In this document: piece by piece, positions 21,791 through 33,910 of the stretch | How positions within the stretch are numbered: position 1 is the first letter of the stretch | Layout of the letters: each line of letters begins with the position of its first letter | NCBI RefSeq assembly: GCF_031143425.1 | Contig: NC_090448.1 | Coordinates: 334,254,177 to 334,318,176, forward strand | DNA: 64,000 bases | From: Pleurodeles waltl | Taxonomy: Eukaryota; Chordata; Amphibia; Caudata; Salamandridae | Direction of reading: 5' to 3' | Made by a program: the position numbers and the translations under genes | Notes under the pieces: model-generated | Database searches by the model: none | Seen by the model: the letters and a program-made list of their open reading frames with translations, nothing else | Told to the model about the DNA's origin: nothing

Positions 21791-24700
21791 ATACTACTGA
21801 ATTATGTTACAACAGAAGTCTGTCACAACTACTGAAGTGTTCAACATTCTGTATTGTACCAATGTGATGCAAAATAAAGCCTTTAAACAATTGTGCCAGC
21901 AATTACTGTGCTACAAGGATTACTGTTGAGCAAATTTAGGCCAATCGTTAATGCCAAAAAATTCTATTAAGTGAGTTCACATTTCAGCATAAAATGCATT
22001 GGCATAGCTGCAATAATGTACGCTGGTGATATGGGTCACATCTATTTAAATGACCCCTGGACCTCCATCCCAGGGTTTCTTCTGGACCTCCAGTCCCATA
22101 ACTACAAATGAGTCTCCAGGATGGTAGGGACACTGTGAGCTTCAGAGCAGGATTTTGGTAGGCAGAGATTTGTTATGCTTACATCAACATACACTGATTA
22201 AACTGTGCACGGAGTCCCCGACAAGCAACTGAACTCAGCTCCTTGCACACTCCTCGGATGGTGCGTAATCATGTTAACTACAAGTATGGGGAGCCAGACG
22301 GCAGTGGAAAACCTGCTTCAGACACTCTGTTCATTAGTACAGAACGCTCTGCTAGCCTCAGATCAGCTTTCTTTTCACTAGGGAGGCAAGTGAACGGAAT
22401 GCTGAAGAGAGCAGGGTGAGAGCTTGGAAAGAAACTGTATAAGGTTGAGATGGTATTTAGATGCACGGTCAGAAATTGAGGCAGTCGCACCTCTAGACCC
22501 CTGGGATCAGAAAGGCCCATTTTCCTTGTCCTTTGGTTTGCTGTAAAAGTATGTATATAGATTTTATAAAAATTACAAACATACTAAATATTTGCATAAT
22601 TACTGGGTACTCTGTGAGAGCGGGACTTGCCATTCCATTATGTTCCTCCGACATCAGTGATTCGACCCCTTGAGAGTGTGCAAAGCTCTCTGATCCTTTT
22701 CACCATGAGGACTACATAGGTTCCACTCTTTGAATCCCCTGCCATCTACAAGTGCAACAATGCTTAGTTTTACTATAGTGTATTCTATTACTCAAATTCC
22801 TAAGAGCCAAATGCTTTGTTACCATTAGTTCAACAGTTACACTGGCACTATGGCCATGCTTGTATTGGGGCCCTTGGAATCCTTGCACTGTCAATGTTAG
22901 TAATTCACCCCTAACATGCACCATTCTCCTGCAGAAATGAGAAATGAAGCAGTGCAGTATACCCCATAAAACAGGAACAGCCATGAAGAAGGGTATGTGG
23001 ATGATACATGGCAGAAAAGAGGCAAACTAATGCATCTGTGACATATGTCACCTTGACCTTACACCAGCAGCCCCAGCTCAAAGATGACAAGGCAGAAAAG
23101 AAAGTATTTGCACCATCTGCTACCACATGTCTGTCCACAGCTCAATTTCGTAAAATAATTTGATCAGCTTCCGAATCACAATCTCAGTGAGAAAGCAATC
23201 CCTTTGTGTCTCCTTATTGCTTGATTACAACCTGCACATGGCTGGGAAATTTAAATACTATCATACACTTGTGATCTATTTTGTAAATCACACAATCATG
23301 GCTTATGCGACACTTCAACCCAGATCTTTCAAAAGCCATTCACAGAGGCTTTAAAATGGTGCACACAGTCCTGGTTAAAACATGAGGTTGGACAAGTGGT
23401 TGTTAAAACCTGGTGCTGTCATGTTGACACCTAGAATAGGCTGTACCAAGAACTTTTGGCCTTACATTGCACATCTATCCAATGACCTCTTCCATCTTTG
23501 TGCTCTTTTACCTTCCCAAAACTGAAGCACTGTATCCATAGACCAAATCATAGAGGAGGTAGACCAAGTAGCTCCTCATGCGTTTTAAGTGATCATATAA
23601 AGGGTGTTGGGATGGAAAAGTCCTCTGCATGGTGGGAGAAGTGCACCCCTGCCCGGAGTGTTTAACTGTATTGTTGTCTGGATCCCTAATGCTGATTTTT
23701 ATGTCATAGGCGATCACCGAACTTGCGTATGCGCCATGTCATAGGCCTGTCTCACGGAATGCAGTCTTGTTGGACCGGGAGGGTGCGCGCAGAGCACTAA
23801 TAGTGGCAGAAGGCTACTGCCGTCACCAAGGGGTAAACAGCACACACATGGTGGTGGCAGCATACTGTGTAGCAATCAGTATTAGTGAATAGGACTATGT
23901 TTCCTTGTGTCACTGGAGTGAGGCCTACAAGCCTACTCACCATTTTCAAAGTTCAACTGCTGTGTGTTTAACTCACTCTTGGCCTACATCAGGTTGATCT
24001 GGAAGTATTTATGATGGAAGCATGCTGAGTGCTTCTGTGCTCACAAAGAGGTACACTACACAGAAAGTAAACTGTGGTATAGTGCGCTCAGGGTATGTGT
24101 GTGTGTACTGGCAGGATGTGCTTTTAAAATAACACTATGGTACAGTACGTAGAGACTGCAGTACTGAACAGTGTGTGCACAATTAGTGCGTGTGCTGCAT
24201 GTGTGTGTGCTGGTGGTAGCATGGTGCATAAGCATAACAGTACTAGGCAGTGGAGTGTGGTGTGAATGTACATTAAGTGCAGAAGTGCCTGCACTGGTAC
24301 ACAACATGGAGGACCTTGGGTTCCATTTTGGGAAGCCTAGGCCTGCCTGGTGAAAAGATGAGGAGTAGAAGAATCGCCCGAGACAGATTTGTGTATTGCT
24401 GCTTTCCTGGAAGCTGGGTGGGGCAAGCACCTGATGAGCGAGAGCCAGGCCCACCCTGTGCATTTCAAAGGGCTTTTTGATTTAGTGACAGATTACAAGG
24501 AAGGGGTCTGGGCACATCTCAGGATGATGGAGATGGGGCTCATATGAGAATCATAAAGAGTAAGGCTGGGGGCCCAGGATTAATCTTTTTATGCACCTAT
24601 CACTGTGGCTGACATCCAGGTGTGAAAGCTGGTCTCTCCCATTAATATTGTTGGGGTTTAGTCAGCTTTGGAGTCCTGCTGCTGTGACAGACATCTTACA

Positions 24701-24900
24701 GGAGGAAGAAGAAAGGGAAGAGATGTACATTTGAAAGAAGCAGAACCCCAACACAAAACTTCAAAGACTCAGACACTAAATTACATTTTGTGTCTCGAAA
24801 AGAACGTTAAGTAGGCGAGTTTGAGCCCCTAGACTTTGTCATCTGCCGAGCAGTCAGCCATGCTGTGTGAGAAGGGGAAGCTCTGTAAGACTTCTGCTTG
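21791..24900. other. Long stretch without recognised gene
   Basis: Ordinary AT-balanced sequence with only short chance frames. It contains a few gt-rich simple stretches (24090-24215) and nothing with convincing splice sites, domain signatures or RNA structure. Confidence 0.4.
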
Positions 24901-27230
24901 TGACCAGGACTAGGGGCCCACCCTGCTAGTCTCCCTGCTGGGTGAAGGAACATCACCCAGGGAAACCAAGATCGCCTGCCCTGGAACCTGAAACACCAGT
25001 GCCTGTCTGCCTGCTCACCAAGGTTGGTATGTCCATGAGGGAGAGGAGCTGATAGAAGGAAGCAAGATCCAGAGGGGAGCCCTGACGGGGGGCCTCCTCA
25101 GCAAGGTCTGAGGAACTGTGCAGCACCGATCGGGTCATTGCCCATGTGCATCATAGGGAAATCGACAATCCTGCATGCCGGAAGGGGCCACCGTGAACTA
25201 TTACAAGGACCTGAGGGACAAAACTGCCGTCACACCAGTCGGGCCATCGTCTGTGTGCAGTGGGTAGAATCGGCTTCCCCATAGGCCACAAGGGGCCACC
25301 TTGATCTAAGTTAGGAAGCGGTGGGAGAATCCTACTCCCACACTGATCGGAGTGGAGAAGTGTGGCTCAATGGTTAGAGCAGCAGACCCTGAAGCAGAGA
25401 TCTGGCTCAAGACCAGGGTTCAAGTCCCGCTTCGGAAGGTCTTGGGCTCAATTCCCCTTGACCAGATAATTCTCGCCTCGGTGCCTAATCTAATTCATGG
25501 GTCCCACTCTGCAACTCTGGGCAATAGCTTGCTTAATCTCCACAACGGCCCCAACAGCGCTTGGATGCCTGGCTTCACCCTGGGGGTGCTCAGGAGTGGG
25601 CGCCTCACAGGGAAAAGCCAGGAGGGGTTCCATAGCGGTATGAGTACAGCGCCTTGAGACCCTAACGGGTGAGTAGTGCGCTATACAAGTGCTAATTTAC
25701 ATTTTACATTTACATCGGGACCTGCAACAGCAGATGCCAGGAGGGGCTGTGGAAGAAGCCAACTTAAGGCCAACTTGAACTGATTGGTGGAGTCCTTTGG
25801 AGCGACCCCATATACCAGGAAAGGCTGCTCAACACTGAGGTCTGGGTTGTTGCCCATGACCTGAGAAACTGCTTGTGCAGCCGATATGGGATCTACCCAT
25901 TTGTGATGGATTGAACCTGAGGAGCCCCGACAGCAAAAAATATGCTGTTGGAGTGCTGCTTGAGAAAGGAGACTACCCCCTATCCCTGAGGAAGGACTGT
26001 ATTTGCTGGAGGTGGGGCAACTCTAATTGTCAGGACCCCTGGTAAGTGTGTCTCAGGAGAGAGAGGTCCAGCGCTTGCCAGGAGCTGCATATGTGACTGT
26101 GTGCAGCCAGACTTTGTCGATCTGGATCAGATCTGAGCTTCACTGATGACAGTTTTGTACTGCCAGAGCGGGTAAGCTGAGAACTGGGTCCTTTGGACCC
26201 AGGGTATATACCACCATTGGTTCTGATACCCTTTTGACCCTAAGTGACTACACCGTGAGTCGAAAGGGGAGAACTGTTCACTATGGCCTAATAGTTTACA
26301 TTCCCAGGATGCAGTCATTTGTGAACGGGGAATAACAGCACATCCGTTACACAAGAGTTAGGAATGCAGGGAGTTTCTTGACAACTACTAGGTTCCTACT
26401 GGGTGTTATTGCTTTTTGAATGCCATTCACCTGTGCATGTGTAGAGTTAGAATTCTTCTTTTTGTACAAAAATAAGTGTTTGACTGGACATTGATTTATT
26501 GCCGGTGCTGCTTGCACGTTGAGTTATGGTCGTGTTCACTGATCTGTACCTAAACTTCCCCTGAAAGAGCCTTGACTGCTCGAGCTATACTACCAAACTG
26601 AGATTCATGTGCAGAAGGGGGTGCTTGACTCAGGTGAGTGGGATACATAGGGTGGGCCCAGGACATTGAGAGTAAACAGCCTTAGCCACCTCATTTGGGC
26701 CCAGTAACACCCGCGTTCCCTGTGGCCCCTCAATAGGCTTCTGACTATGGGTTTTCAATCTTCACCAAAACTGTTTTACCGTTATGACAAAAAAAACTTT
26801 TCTGTAGGCATTTTTGCACCTTCGGTATTAAGCAAATCATTCCTGACCCCAGTGCTGGCACTGCCACTCATTTTTGAGGGCCGGTGCTTCCTTTTATGCC
26901 TCAAGCATTTACTGCGAGCACAAGACACATGAGGGAAAGACGGATGAAGAGGAAAACGAAAAAGCATCACAAAGGGAGAAAGCAGAAAGCTGCAAGAGTT
27001 AGCACAAGGGGCAGGGAAGCGGCTGTAAATGGATTAAAAAGGCCCAAGATGGCTTCAGGACTACACTGCTTCAATGTTCGCACATTTAATTGCAGCAGCT
27101 GCATGTTTAAGATGAGGTCTTTTGGCACCGGCACGTTTTTATTTTCGAATTAAGCACTGCCTGACCCCAAATACTCCAAAGGCCATACTGTTGACTAGAT
27201 TTTCTCTCAGGAAGTCCTGGGATCACTCTC
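24901..27230. repeat. Probable interspersed repeat region hosting a SINE
   Basis: The stretch 25120-25345 holds two related segments (accgatcgggtcattgcccatgtgc and accagtcgggccatcgtctgtgtgc, then ggaaggggccacc and acaaggggccacc), a loose internal duplication of about 85-90 bp. It continues after the SINE at 25719 with cgggacctgcaacagcag. Beyond about 26000 I see no structure. Family unknown. Confidence 0.4.
25351..25713 (+). mobile_element. tRNA-headed SINE with L2-like tail
   Basis: The head has an RNA polymerase III A box (tggctcaatgg, 25363-25373) and B box (ggttcaagtcc, 25417-25427), as in a tRNA with a long variable arm. The body continues through ggtgcctaatctaattcatgg. The 3' part reads gcgccttgagaccctaacgg and gtgcgctatacaagtgc, the kind of end recognised by L2-type LINE reverse transcriptase, and finishes in a tttacattttacatttac tail. 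It is flanked by a perfect 5-bp target-site duplication, atcgg (25346-25350 and 25714-25718). This is a transcribed-type SINE, not a tRNA gene. Confidence 0.85.
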
Positions 27231-27271
27231 AAAAATACTGCCTCTGCCCTAGACAGGTATTAACAATATAT

Positions 27272-27676
27272 ATCTGACAGAGACTTCTAGTTGCAGATTC
27301 CTTACCTTTGAATTTCCCCCAGGCGTCAGATTGGATCCATAGATTTTTCTTCGAGCAATACTCTTGCACGTCGGTAGGTGGCGTAGGTCAACTCCACGGG
27401 CGTTGTTGGCGTCGTAGTCACCGTGATGACATTGGGAGTAGTACACAGACTCCGCCTCAGCACAGTGACATCAGTTTCTTTTAACGACTTTCCACGCCAA
27501 AGCACAGAGCTGCTAAGAACACTGAGATTGGTGTGCCAGAGCTAAGGACCTGAAGGGGGAATCCCTGTCCCTAGAAATCAGTTTGCAAGCGGGGAGGATG
27601 GGTGGGTTGGTAAGGAATATGCAACTAGAAAATGTCACTACCAGATATTTTGTTATGGAAGGCAAGTAACTTGTAC
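27272..27676 (-). repeat. Orphan DIRS terminal cassette (ITR plus ICR), no genes
   Basis: The whole segment is the reverse complement of 41650-42045 in copy E. 27272-27480 corresponds to the right ITR, 27485-27600 to the spacer (cgactttccacgccaaag, later atccctgtccctagaaatc), and 27628-27676 to the internal complementary region (ccagatattttgtta, then ggcaagtaactt). Its two ends are therefore inverted copies of each other: tctgacagagacttctagt and the complement of the gtaaggaatatgcaactag region. It contains no gag or pol sequence and sits alone. Confidence 0.75.
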
Positions 27677-29105
27677 ATTAGCAGTATTAAACAAGGACGA
27701 TGTAAAATCAGTTTTGGTTCCTCTCTGATCTGGTTCAGACCTGACCTACAGAGAACCGAGCATTGATTAAAAAATATCTCTCTGACTGTCGCTGCAACAC
27801 CAACAGAATTGAATTCAACCTTTCGGAGTATTTTTCGTAAATCTGTTGCTTTAAACCAGAGTAAGTACAAAGTGACAAAACAAAAGATACCTGGTTCCCT
27901 GCCCTTTAAAAAAAAAAAAAAAAAAAAAAAGGGACAAGTTAAAATTTGCCAAAAACTGCACACAAACTACTCCTTTGACGTGGTTATGGTACTCAGGATT
28001 GTCACATTTGTGCCAGTATCAGCACCAAGAACTTACCTGTGGGCATTTTCTGGTAGGGTAACATAAACTTTCTTACATGCTCATCTTAGGCAGCCATGGG
28101 GCTTTCTTCCCACTCAGATCTCTCCAAGTGAACATGGTGACCCAGCGAGGATTACATCAAATCACAGCAGGTGTTCATAAGCAGCAGCAGTGGGACTTAA
28201 GAGTTCTGCATAAGGAGCAGAATGTTTGATATAGGTGTTGTTTCCTCTTTGTGTTTGTTTTCTCCTAGCTGTTAGATTCTAATGAAGACACCTGTCAATT
28301 TTCACGTATAATATAATATTGCAGGCTAACAATATGACCTGGTTAAAGCTAAGTCAGATTATCTCTGTGCCAGCCTCATGATGGCCAATAATTCCTCCAG
28401 CAACTTTCTAAAGTACTGGACTCCGCTCTGCATCCTAACTGTACAAGCAAAAGGGCACTTACCCACATTATTACTTCAATACACTATCTTCCTTGTTTAC
28501 CTCATACAGCCAATCACTAGAATATTAAATCAGCTCAATCGGCTACTAATCTCCATCAACAATTAGTGCTTCTACTTTTTGCCACTAAAGATGGTATAGC
28601 TTTAGACCTGTACCACTGGCTTGGTCCTCAAAAACCTGGCTAGCCTTGCAAGGTGGGTCATCTGTGGGAAGAAATGTCCATCAGAAGAAAGAAGTTACTG
28701 TCCTTCAGTGCTGATATTTCTTATGGACACTTTTACCTTTTTGCAGGTTCTTCACCACTTTCCCTGTACTGCTGTGAGTGCAATGACTAATAATGATATC
28801 AAGGTTTGCAAACCTGTCGTGCTATATTGTCACTGTTGTTGATGCTGCCTTAGTTCCTCTCTGCACACCACCATGGGGAGCAGAAAAACTACTAGAAACT
28901 TGTATACTCAGATGTTGTCCCTCCTGAGGTGGGGGAATTCACTGCTGAGGCTGCATGACTCTTTCCAGGTCCATACTGGTGCCTTGTAGATATTTATAAG
29001 GTGAGGAATCTGTTGTAAAATATTATATCCATAGAAAATGTTATTAGCAAAAGTAAGTTACTGTTTCTTCTGCTGGCTATAAGGAAACTGGCATTACGTG
29101 TAAGT
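27677..29105. other. Unassigned stretch with poly-A run
   Basis: Contains a run of about 21 A at 27909-27929 and otherwise no recognised gene. The open frames at 28378-28566 and 28621-28842 have no known domain. Confidence 0.35.
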
Positions 29106-29290
29106 GATAGAGACATCTAGTTTCAGATTCCTTACGTTAGAATCCTCCCCAGGCTGAGACTGGAACCAGATATCTTTTCTATAGCATGTCTGCATGTCGG
29201 AAGAGTGTCGTATCCACTGGATGTGATGTCGATGGAATCCCTATAAACCTCTCGTCGACACACTGACGTCAGTTTCTTTTTATCTGCCAT
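29106..29290 (+). repeat. DIRS copy C left inverted terminal repeat
   Basis: Begins tgatagagacatctagtttc followed by agattccttacg. It has the same layout as 1707-1930, including the gacgtcagtttctttt end (about 29265-29280). The sequence then runs into a gag leader. Confidence 0.75.
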
Positions 29291-29370
29291 TGCAACACGG
29301 ATCCGGAAGAATTCTTTTTTTTTTTGGGCCCATTTCAACATTTTGTCAAGGATACAGTGTGCTGTTTGTG

Positions 29371-29514
29371 ATGTCTTCAGGGTTTAAACCCCATAGATCT
29401 TGTGGCAGACAGATGTCGGTCACAGATCCTCACATTATCTGTATGTGGTGCCTTAGCAAACACCATGACTCTGAGGAGTGTGACTCCTGTTGTCGTCTTC
29501 AGCTGAAGGCATAA
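29371..29514 (+). pseudogene. DIRS copy C gag N-terminal fragment
   Basis: ATG 29371 opens a 47-codon frame starting MSSGFKPHRSCG. It has the same small Cys/His module as copy B (IICMWCLSKHH followed by Cys residues). The frame stops at 29514 and DIRS similarity fades shortly after, so this is a 5' end fragment. The start is chosen because it lies at the same distance from the left ITR as in copy B. Confidence 0.65.
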
Positions 29515-29699
29515 GGAGAACGTCACATGAAAAGTCAGGTGGCACGTCTGTCGGAGGAACCACTGCAAAAACAACAGATGATGGGCGGAATGCAGAGCAA
29601 AGTATTCACCCCCAGTCAGTTCTGGGTTTAATCCATCAGTTTTTTGCTTGCTATGCCTTTCAAGTTTGGACCCAGCTGTATGCATATCAGTCTTGACCC

Positions 29700-30400
29700 T
29701 GTTCCCCATGGGAACAGTCCAGCCTGAACTGCGAGGCCAGGTCTTCCCTGGACCAGAAACAACCTTGTATCTTCAGCTCCTGCCAACAACTGTAACTGTT
29801 TCCTGGGTGTGCATCCTCAGAGGACAGCCAGTCTTTAGCCTGCACCAGAAGAACGAAGGAGTCTCCCTTGGGGTGAAGGAGTCACTCCCCTGCTTCAGCA
29901 GGCACCTCTCTGCAATGGCGACCGGTTGCATTGGATCCCTCTCCTGACAAGCTGCATGGATCCTGCATCATGGGTGGTGGACTGAAGTGGTCCTGACGTC
30001 CAACTGTCCAACTTTGGTTGAGGTAAGAGCTTGCCTCCCCACTCAAGACAGTACCCATGTGCACCACATGTTTTGCAGTTGCCAGGGCTTGTTGCCATCC
30101 TTCCACGAAGTTCTTCATGCACCGTGCACCTCCGGCCCCCAGCACACCTTCCTGCGACGCACAGCTTCCTGCGTGATTCTCCATCGGCGTGAGACCCTTC
30201 GTTGTAGTGCTCCGTGGGCGTCCTTTTGCACGTTCTTTGACCCCATTCTGTGGGGCTTCTGTGCGCGCTGCCTGGTCTCCTGAGGACTGTCTGAGTTGCT
30301 CAGAGCCCCCTCCTGAGTAGAGTCCACCAGGTCCCTCCTGGTCCCAGGCAGCGCCATTTTCCACTAACTGTGAGCTTTGCGTGTGCGATGGCTTGTTGGC
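29700..30400. repeat. Interspersed repeat, copy 1 of an inverted pair
   Basis: The stretch around 29853-29905 (ggggtgaaggagtcactccc) matches the complement of about 34930-34985, and weaker similarity extends on both sides (for example ttgccagggcttgttgcc near 30075 against the complement of 34747-34765). The open frames here are unsupported. Family unknown. Confidence 0.5.
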
Positions 30401-32790
30401 GGAATCCAGCGACGCAAACCGGACTGCAATCATCCATCCAGCATGGGACAACATCTGCACCAACCAGGACCCGCATCCGCCTTCTTGGGTGCAGTACTGA
30501 TGGTTCTTCTTCACCGGTGGTTCTTCTTTTCCACCTTCATCCAGGTTGGCAAGGGCTCCTGTTCTCCATGGACACTTTGGTGCTTCTTGGACTTGGTCTC
30601 CTTCTTCCACAGGTCTTCAGGTCCAGGAATCCATCGCGGGTGTCTTTTAGTCTGTTCTGGTTCTTGCAATACCTTCTTTCTCAAGTTCTTGTGTGTTCTA
30701 GGAAAATTACTGTGATTTACTCCTGCTTTCCTGGGCTCTGGGGTGGGTTCTATTACTTACCTTTGGTGTTTTCTAACACTACCAGCGCCCCTCTCAGGGG
30801 TGTGAAATTTTATAAAATATCTACTTGTCCATGGGACAGATTGCTTCTTAAATCTACTTGCCTGTAAAAAAAATGTACTTTTCCCTTGGGTGCCCATGTA
30901 GTGCGGCAACAAATTATGGCAACAATTTCATTATATAAGAGCTCTGATAATAGCCTCTCTGAATATGCCAGAGCTGCTACTATAACAGGGCTTGAATACT
31001 TGCAATTTCAGTGTCTACTATAGCAATTTTCTTATTTTTCCACCTTTCCTCAGATCTATATACTGGGGCTGGAGAAAGCTGTAAGCAATACATCCAGGGT
31101 TGGAATGCCTTTGAGTCTGCAAACCTACTAACTTGCGTGTTTTAAGGATTTTCACCAGCTCTTCTCTAATCTTTTTCCATAACGAGAAAGTAAAAAAATG
31201 TACTCCTGACAATGGCAGAAGTAGAAGTCCTTCCAGGGTTGGGAAAGGAGTGGCTGGAGGGAAAGTGAACTTGTAAACGCTCAATAGATTTTCACATGAA
31301 CAAATCTACACATGCATATTTGCTCGTGCTAAAATACAGTTCACAAATATTTTCTAAGAGTACGATTTCCTGGCCTACTTCTGTAAGTTCTTGTGAATTC
31401 ATTAAAGCCACCAATTCAAAGACATATACCATGGGTGCACTTTTGTGACTTTCTTGAAGAATTGGGTCCCTAATTAGTTCTGGTTTTAACAAATACATTT
31501 TATTTTTATTAAACTTCTATTTCTCTCTCTGTCGGCTGTCTTTTCTGTCAGTGATCGCATTCTGCACTTCCACAAGGAACATATTGGCACACAAGGTAGT
31601 TTTGTTCAGTGCTAGGAACTACTGTGGCAATAAGTGGTGTAATGAAACTGGAGCTGGTCCTCCTACAAAGAACATGGAGGAGCCCCCCTCCATACTCACT
31701 CAGGGCAGGTACTGTTCTGAAGGTGCCCCTGGAGGTTGGCTATGAGGCCTTTGTTACGCCACTGGTGGCAATGTGTGCTTTTTGAGACCCAAAACTTTTT
31801 TTTTTCTTTTTGACAGTGTTTGTTACAATGGTGAGGGCCTGGCAGCTCCCACAACAATAAAGGTTAACAAAAGCCATGTCAAAACAAGGCACGCATTGAC
31901 AAAGCCAAAAGACTCTGTCGGATGGCTTTGGCAGTGCTTGTTTATTTTCATGCTTCCCATAATCTTGCTGAAAATGATTATAGTGATTTTCCATTAGGAA
32001 TATGTTTTTGGAAATACTAGCATATATCAACACATTTTACTAAATGACACTTCAAAGAAATAGCCCCTACAATTTCATAGTAGCGAAATATTTGTTTTCC
32101 TAATTGCATTCTTTTTCTGACCATTTTGTTTTGAAATCAAAGAATCATCACTCCTGTTTTCAAGCTTCTGCAAACATTTGCACCTAATCAGAGAGCATTC
32201 TGAGAGCATTATACTTAGCCCCATATTGTTAAACTTTTCAAACTTGTGTACACTTTCTTTAACTGGAACCACTCAGAAGTGCAGTGTGACCTTAAAACGT
32301 TTATTTACAGCGCTCACCCTAATAATGAAGGCTTTTAATTAATGAACCATAAATACAAGTTCGAACAGCATTAACATACGGACACACATATTGCCTCAAC
32401 TGCAGACAGTTTTCTTCTCTGTAAACTGGCAGCCAAAGAAGCTGTGCTGCAGGGGCTGGTCCTACGTGTCTCAAGGACAAAATAAACATGAAAACCTGTT
32501 GCGCTTGAACCCAAACAATATGTCCCAGGTGTTGGGCGATAGGAATTCCAGATCCCTGCCGTCTACACACTACACTTGCCTAGGTGGGAAACCAGCTTTC
32601 GCATTCCACTTTCTTAGTATATAGTTTGTGTTCCCCCTAGGCCCATTTCTAGCTATTGTGATTTTCAGTATTAGCACGGTTTCCTAACTGTTTTTACAGC
32701 TATTTCTGCATATTGGTGTATATCATTTCTTTAGTCTCTAGGGTATTTTTGGCATTTGTGTGACCAAAATAAAGTACCTTTATTTTTGTA
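30401..32790. other. Unassigned stretch, probably old repeats
   Basis: No gene recognised. The phrase cctttgttacgccactgg near 31748 recurs as cctttgctacgccactgg near 36266, so a shared repeat end may be present. Long T runs near 31792-31812. Confidence 0.35.
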
Positions 32791-33020
32791 ACATTGTGTA
32801 TTTTCTTTCATGTGTGTGTGTACTGTGTGACTGCAGTGGTATTGCATGAGCTTTGCATGTCTCCTAGTTAGGCCGTGGCTGCTCATCCACACTACCCTTA
32901 GAGAGCCTGGCTTCTAGACACTTTCTACATTTCACTAATAAGGGATAACTGTACCTGGTATAAGGTGTAAATACCTTATGTACCCACTACAAACCAGGCC
33001 AGCCTCCTACAGTGACGGCT
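32791..33020. repeat. Probable interspersed repeat
   Basis: The stretch gagctttgcatgtctcctag to ctacaaaccaggccagcctc has the look of a widely dispersed non-coding repeat that I associate with newt sequence. It has no coding potential. Assignment rests on familiarity only. Confidence 0.4.
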
Positions 33021-33254
33021 TTGGATGTGGCGCTGATAGAGTTGTCTGCTTTGGACAACTCTTCATCTATCCATATACTACCAGTAATTCTTTTTCAAAT
33101 GGGAACACAGACATTTAAAAGTAAAGGGGAGAGTTTGTAGTGTCAAGACCCTTTGGGCAGTACTGTCTAGACTTCTTTGGATGAACATTGGCTGACTTGA
33201 ACTGAGTAAGGCTAGTGGACTTGAGTCCTCTCCAGTTTCTGATTTACTTTCACC

Positions 33255-33910
33255 ACCTGGTATGGCAACAGAGGTAAGCTCCTCTTATGGTGCAATTTTG
33301 AGGAGAGCAGTTGTTTTAGATTGGCAGCTTCCCTCAGTGGAATTATCCAAGGTCCATTTAGTGGCTGTACTGCCACAGGGTGAGATGGGAGTGTAGCCCT
33401 TACTCCCTTATAATGAGTCTCTGTATAATCTTTTGTTAGGTGCTTGAGCAGAGCCAGTAAGAGGAGCTCCAGTTGACTGGGCTAAAGCTCATAGGCATCA
33501 ACCCACCCCTGAGGATCTGGTTTGTCTCTTGAAACATTCCTTCTAAAAGGGTCTAGTTGTGAAAGCAGCTATGGCTTCTGAGGACCCTAATGTCCTTCCT
33601 TTAGTCCCACCAAGTGCTGAGTTCAGATGCCTGAAAAATTGTAGAAGGAATATTTTCTCTTTGGTGAGTGCAGCGTTGGGGTCTGTGAATACTACATGTG
33701 TTCTGGGCAGTTTTTCCCTGTGCGTTATGCGACTCAGTAGAACGGTTGTTGTCTTCTCTTCTGGAGGAAGCTAGAAGTGAACTGCATCAGTTGGTGCAGG
33801 AGGGAAAAGAAGCAGCAAATTTTACCATAACAATTGGTATGGATACTACAGATTCCGCAAGTAGGGCTATAGCCCAGTCAGTTGAATTGTGAAGACATAC
33901 CTGGGTGCAG
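33255..33910 (+). pseudogene. DIRS copy D: divergent gag fragment
   Basis: The plus-strand frames align by eye with copy E gag (37830-38420): WQLPSVELSKVHLVAVLPQG against LELPTVEVRSNLLTEVLQP, then a NESLYNLLLGA block, and finally EEARSELHQLVQEGKEAANF and TIGMDTTDSASRAIAQSVEL against EEARAIVSQAVNDGRDAAKF and GLDTTDPLGRSVAKTVAL. The fragment has stops and shifts near 33395, 33530 and 33640-33750. It is clearly more distant from copy E than copies B or G are, so it represents a different DIRS subfamily. Neither terminus nor pol is attached. Confidence 0.7.

Noticed and set aside
25351..25440. Possible tRNA gene (A and B boxes)
   Set aside because: The boxes sit at the head of a 363-bp SINE with target-site duplications; spacing and context do not fit a functional tRNA.
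29882..30610. 242-codon minus-strand frame, the longest outside DIRS
   Set aside because: No domain, no splice-site support, competing open frames on the other strand, and it lies within an interspersed repeat.
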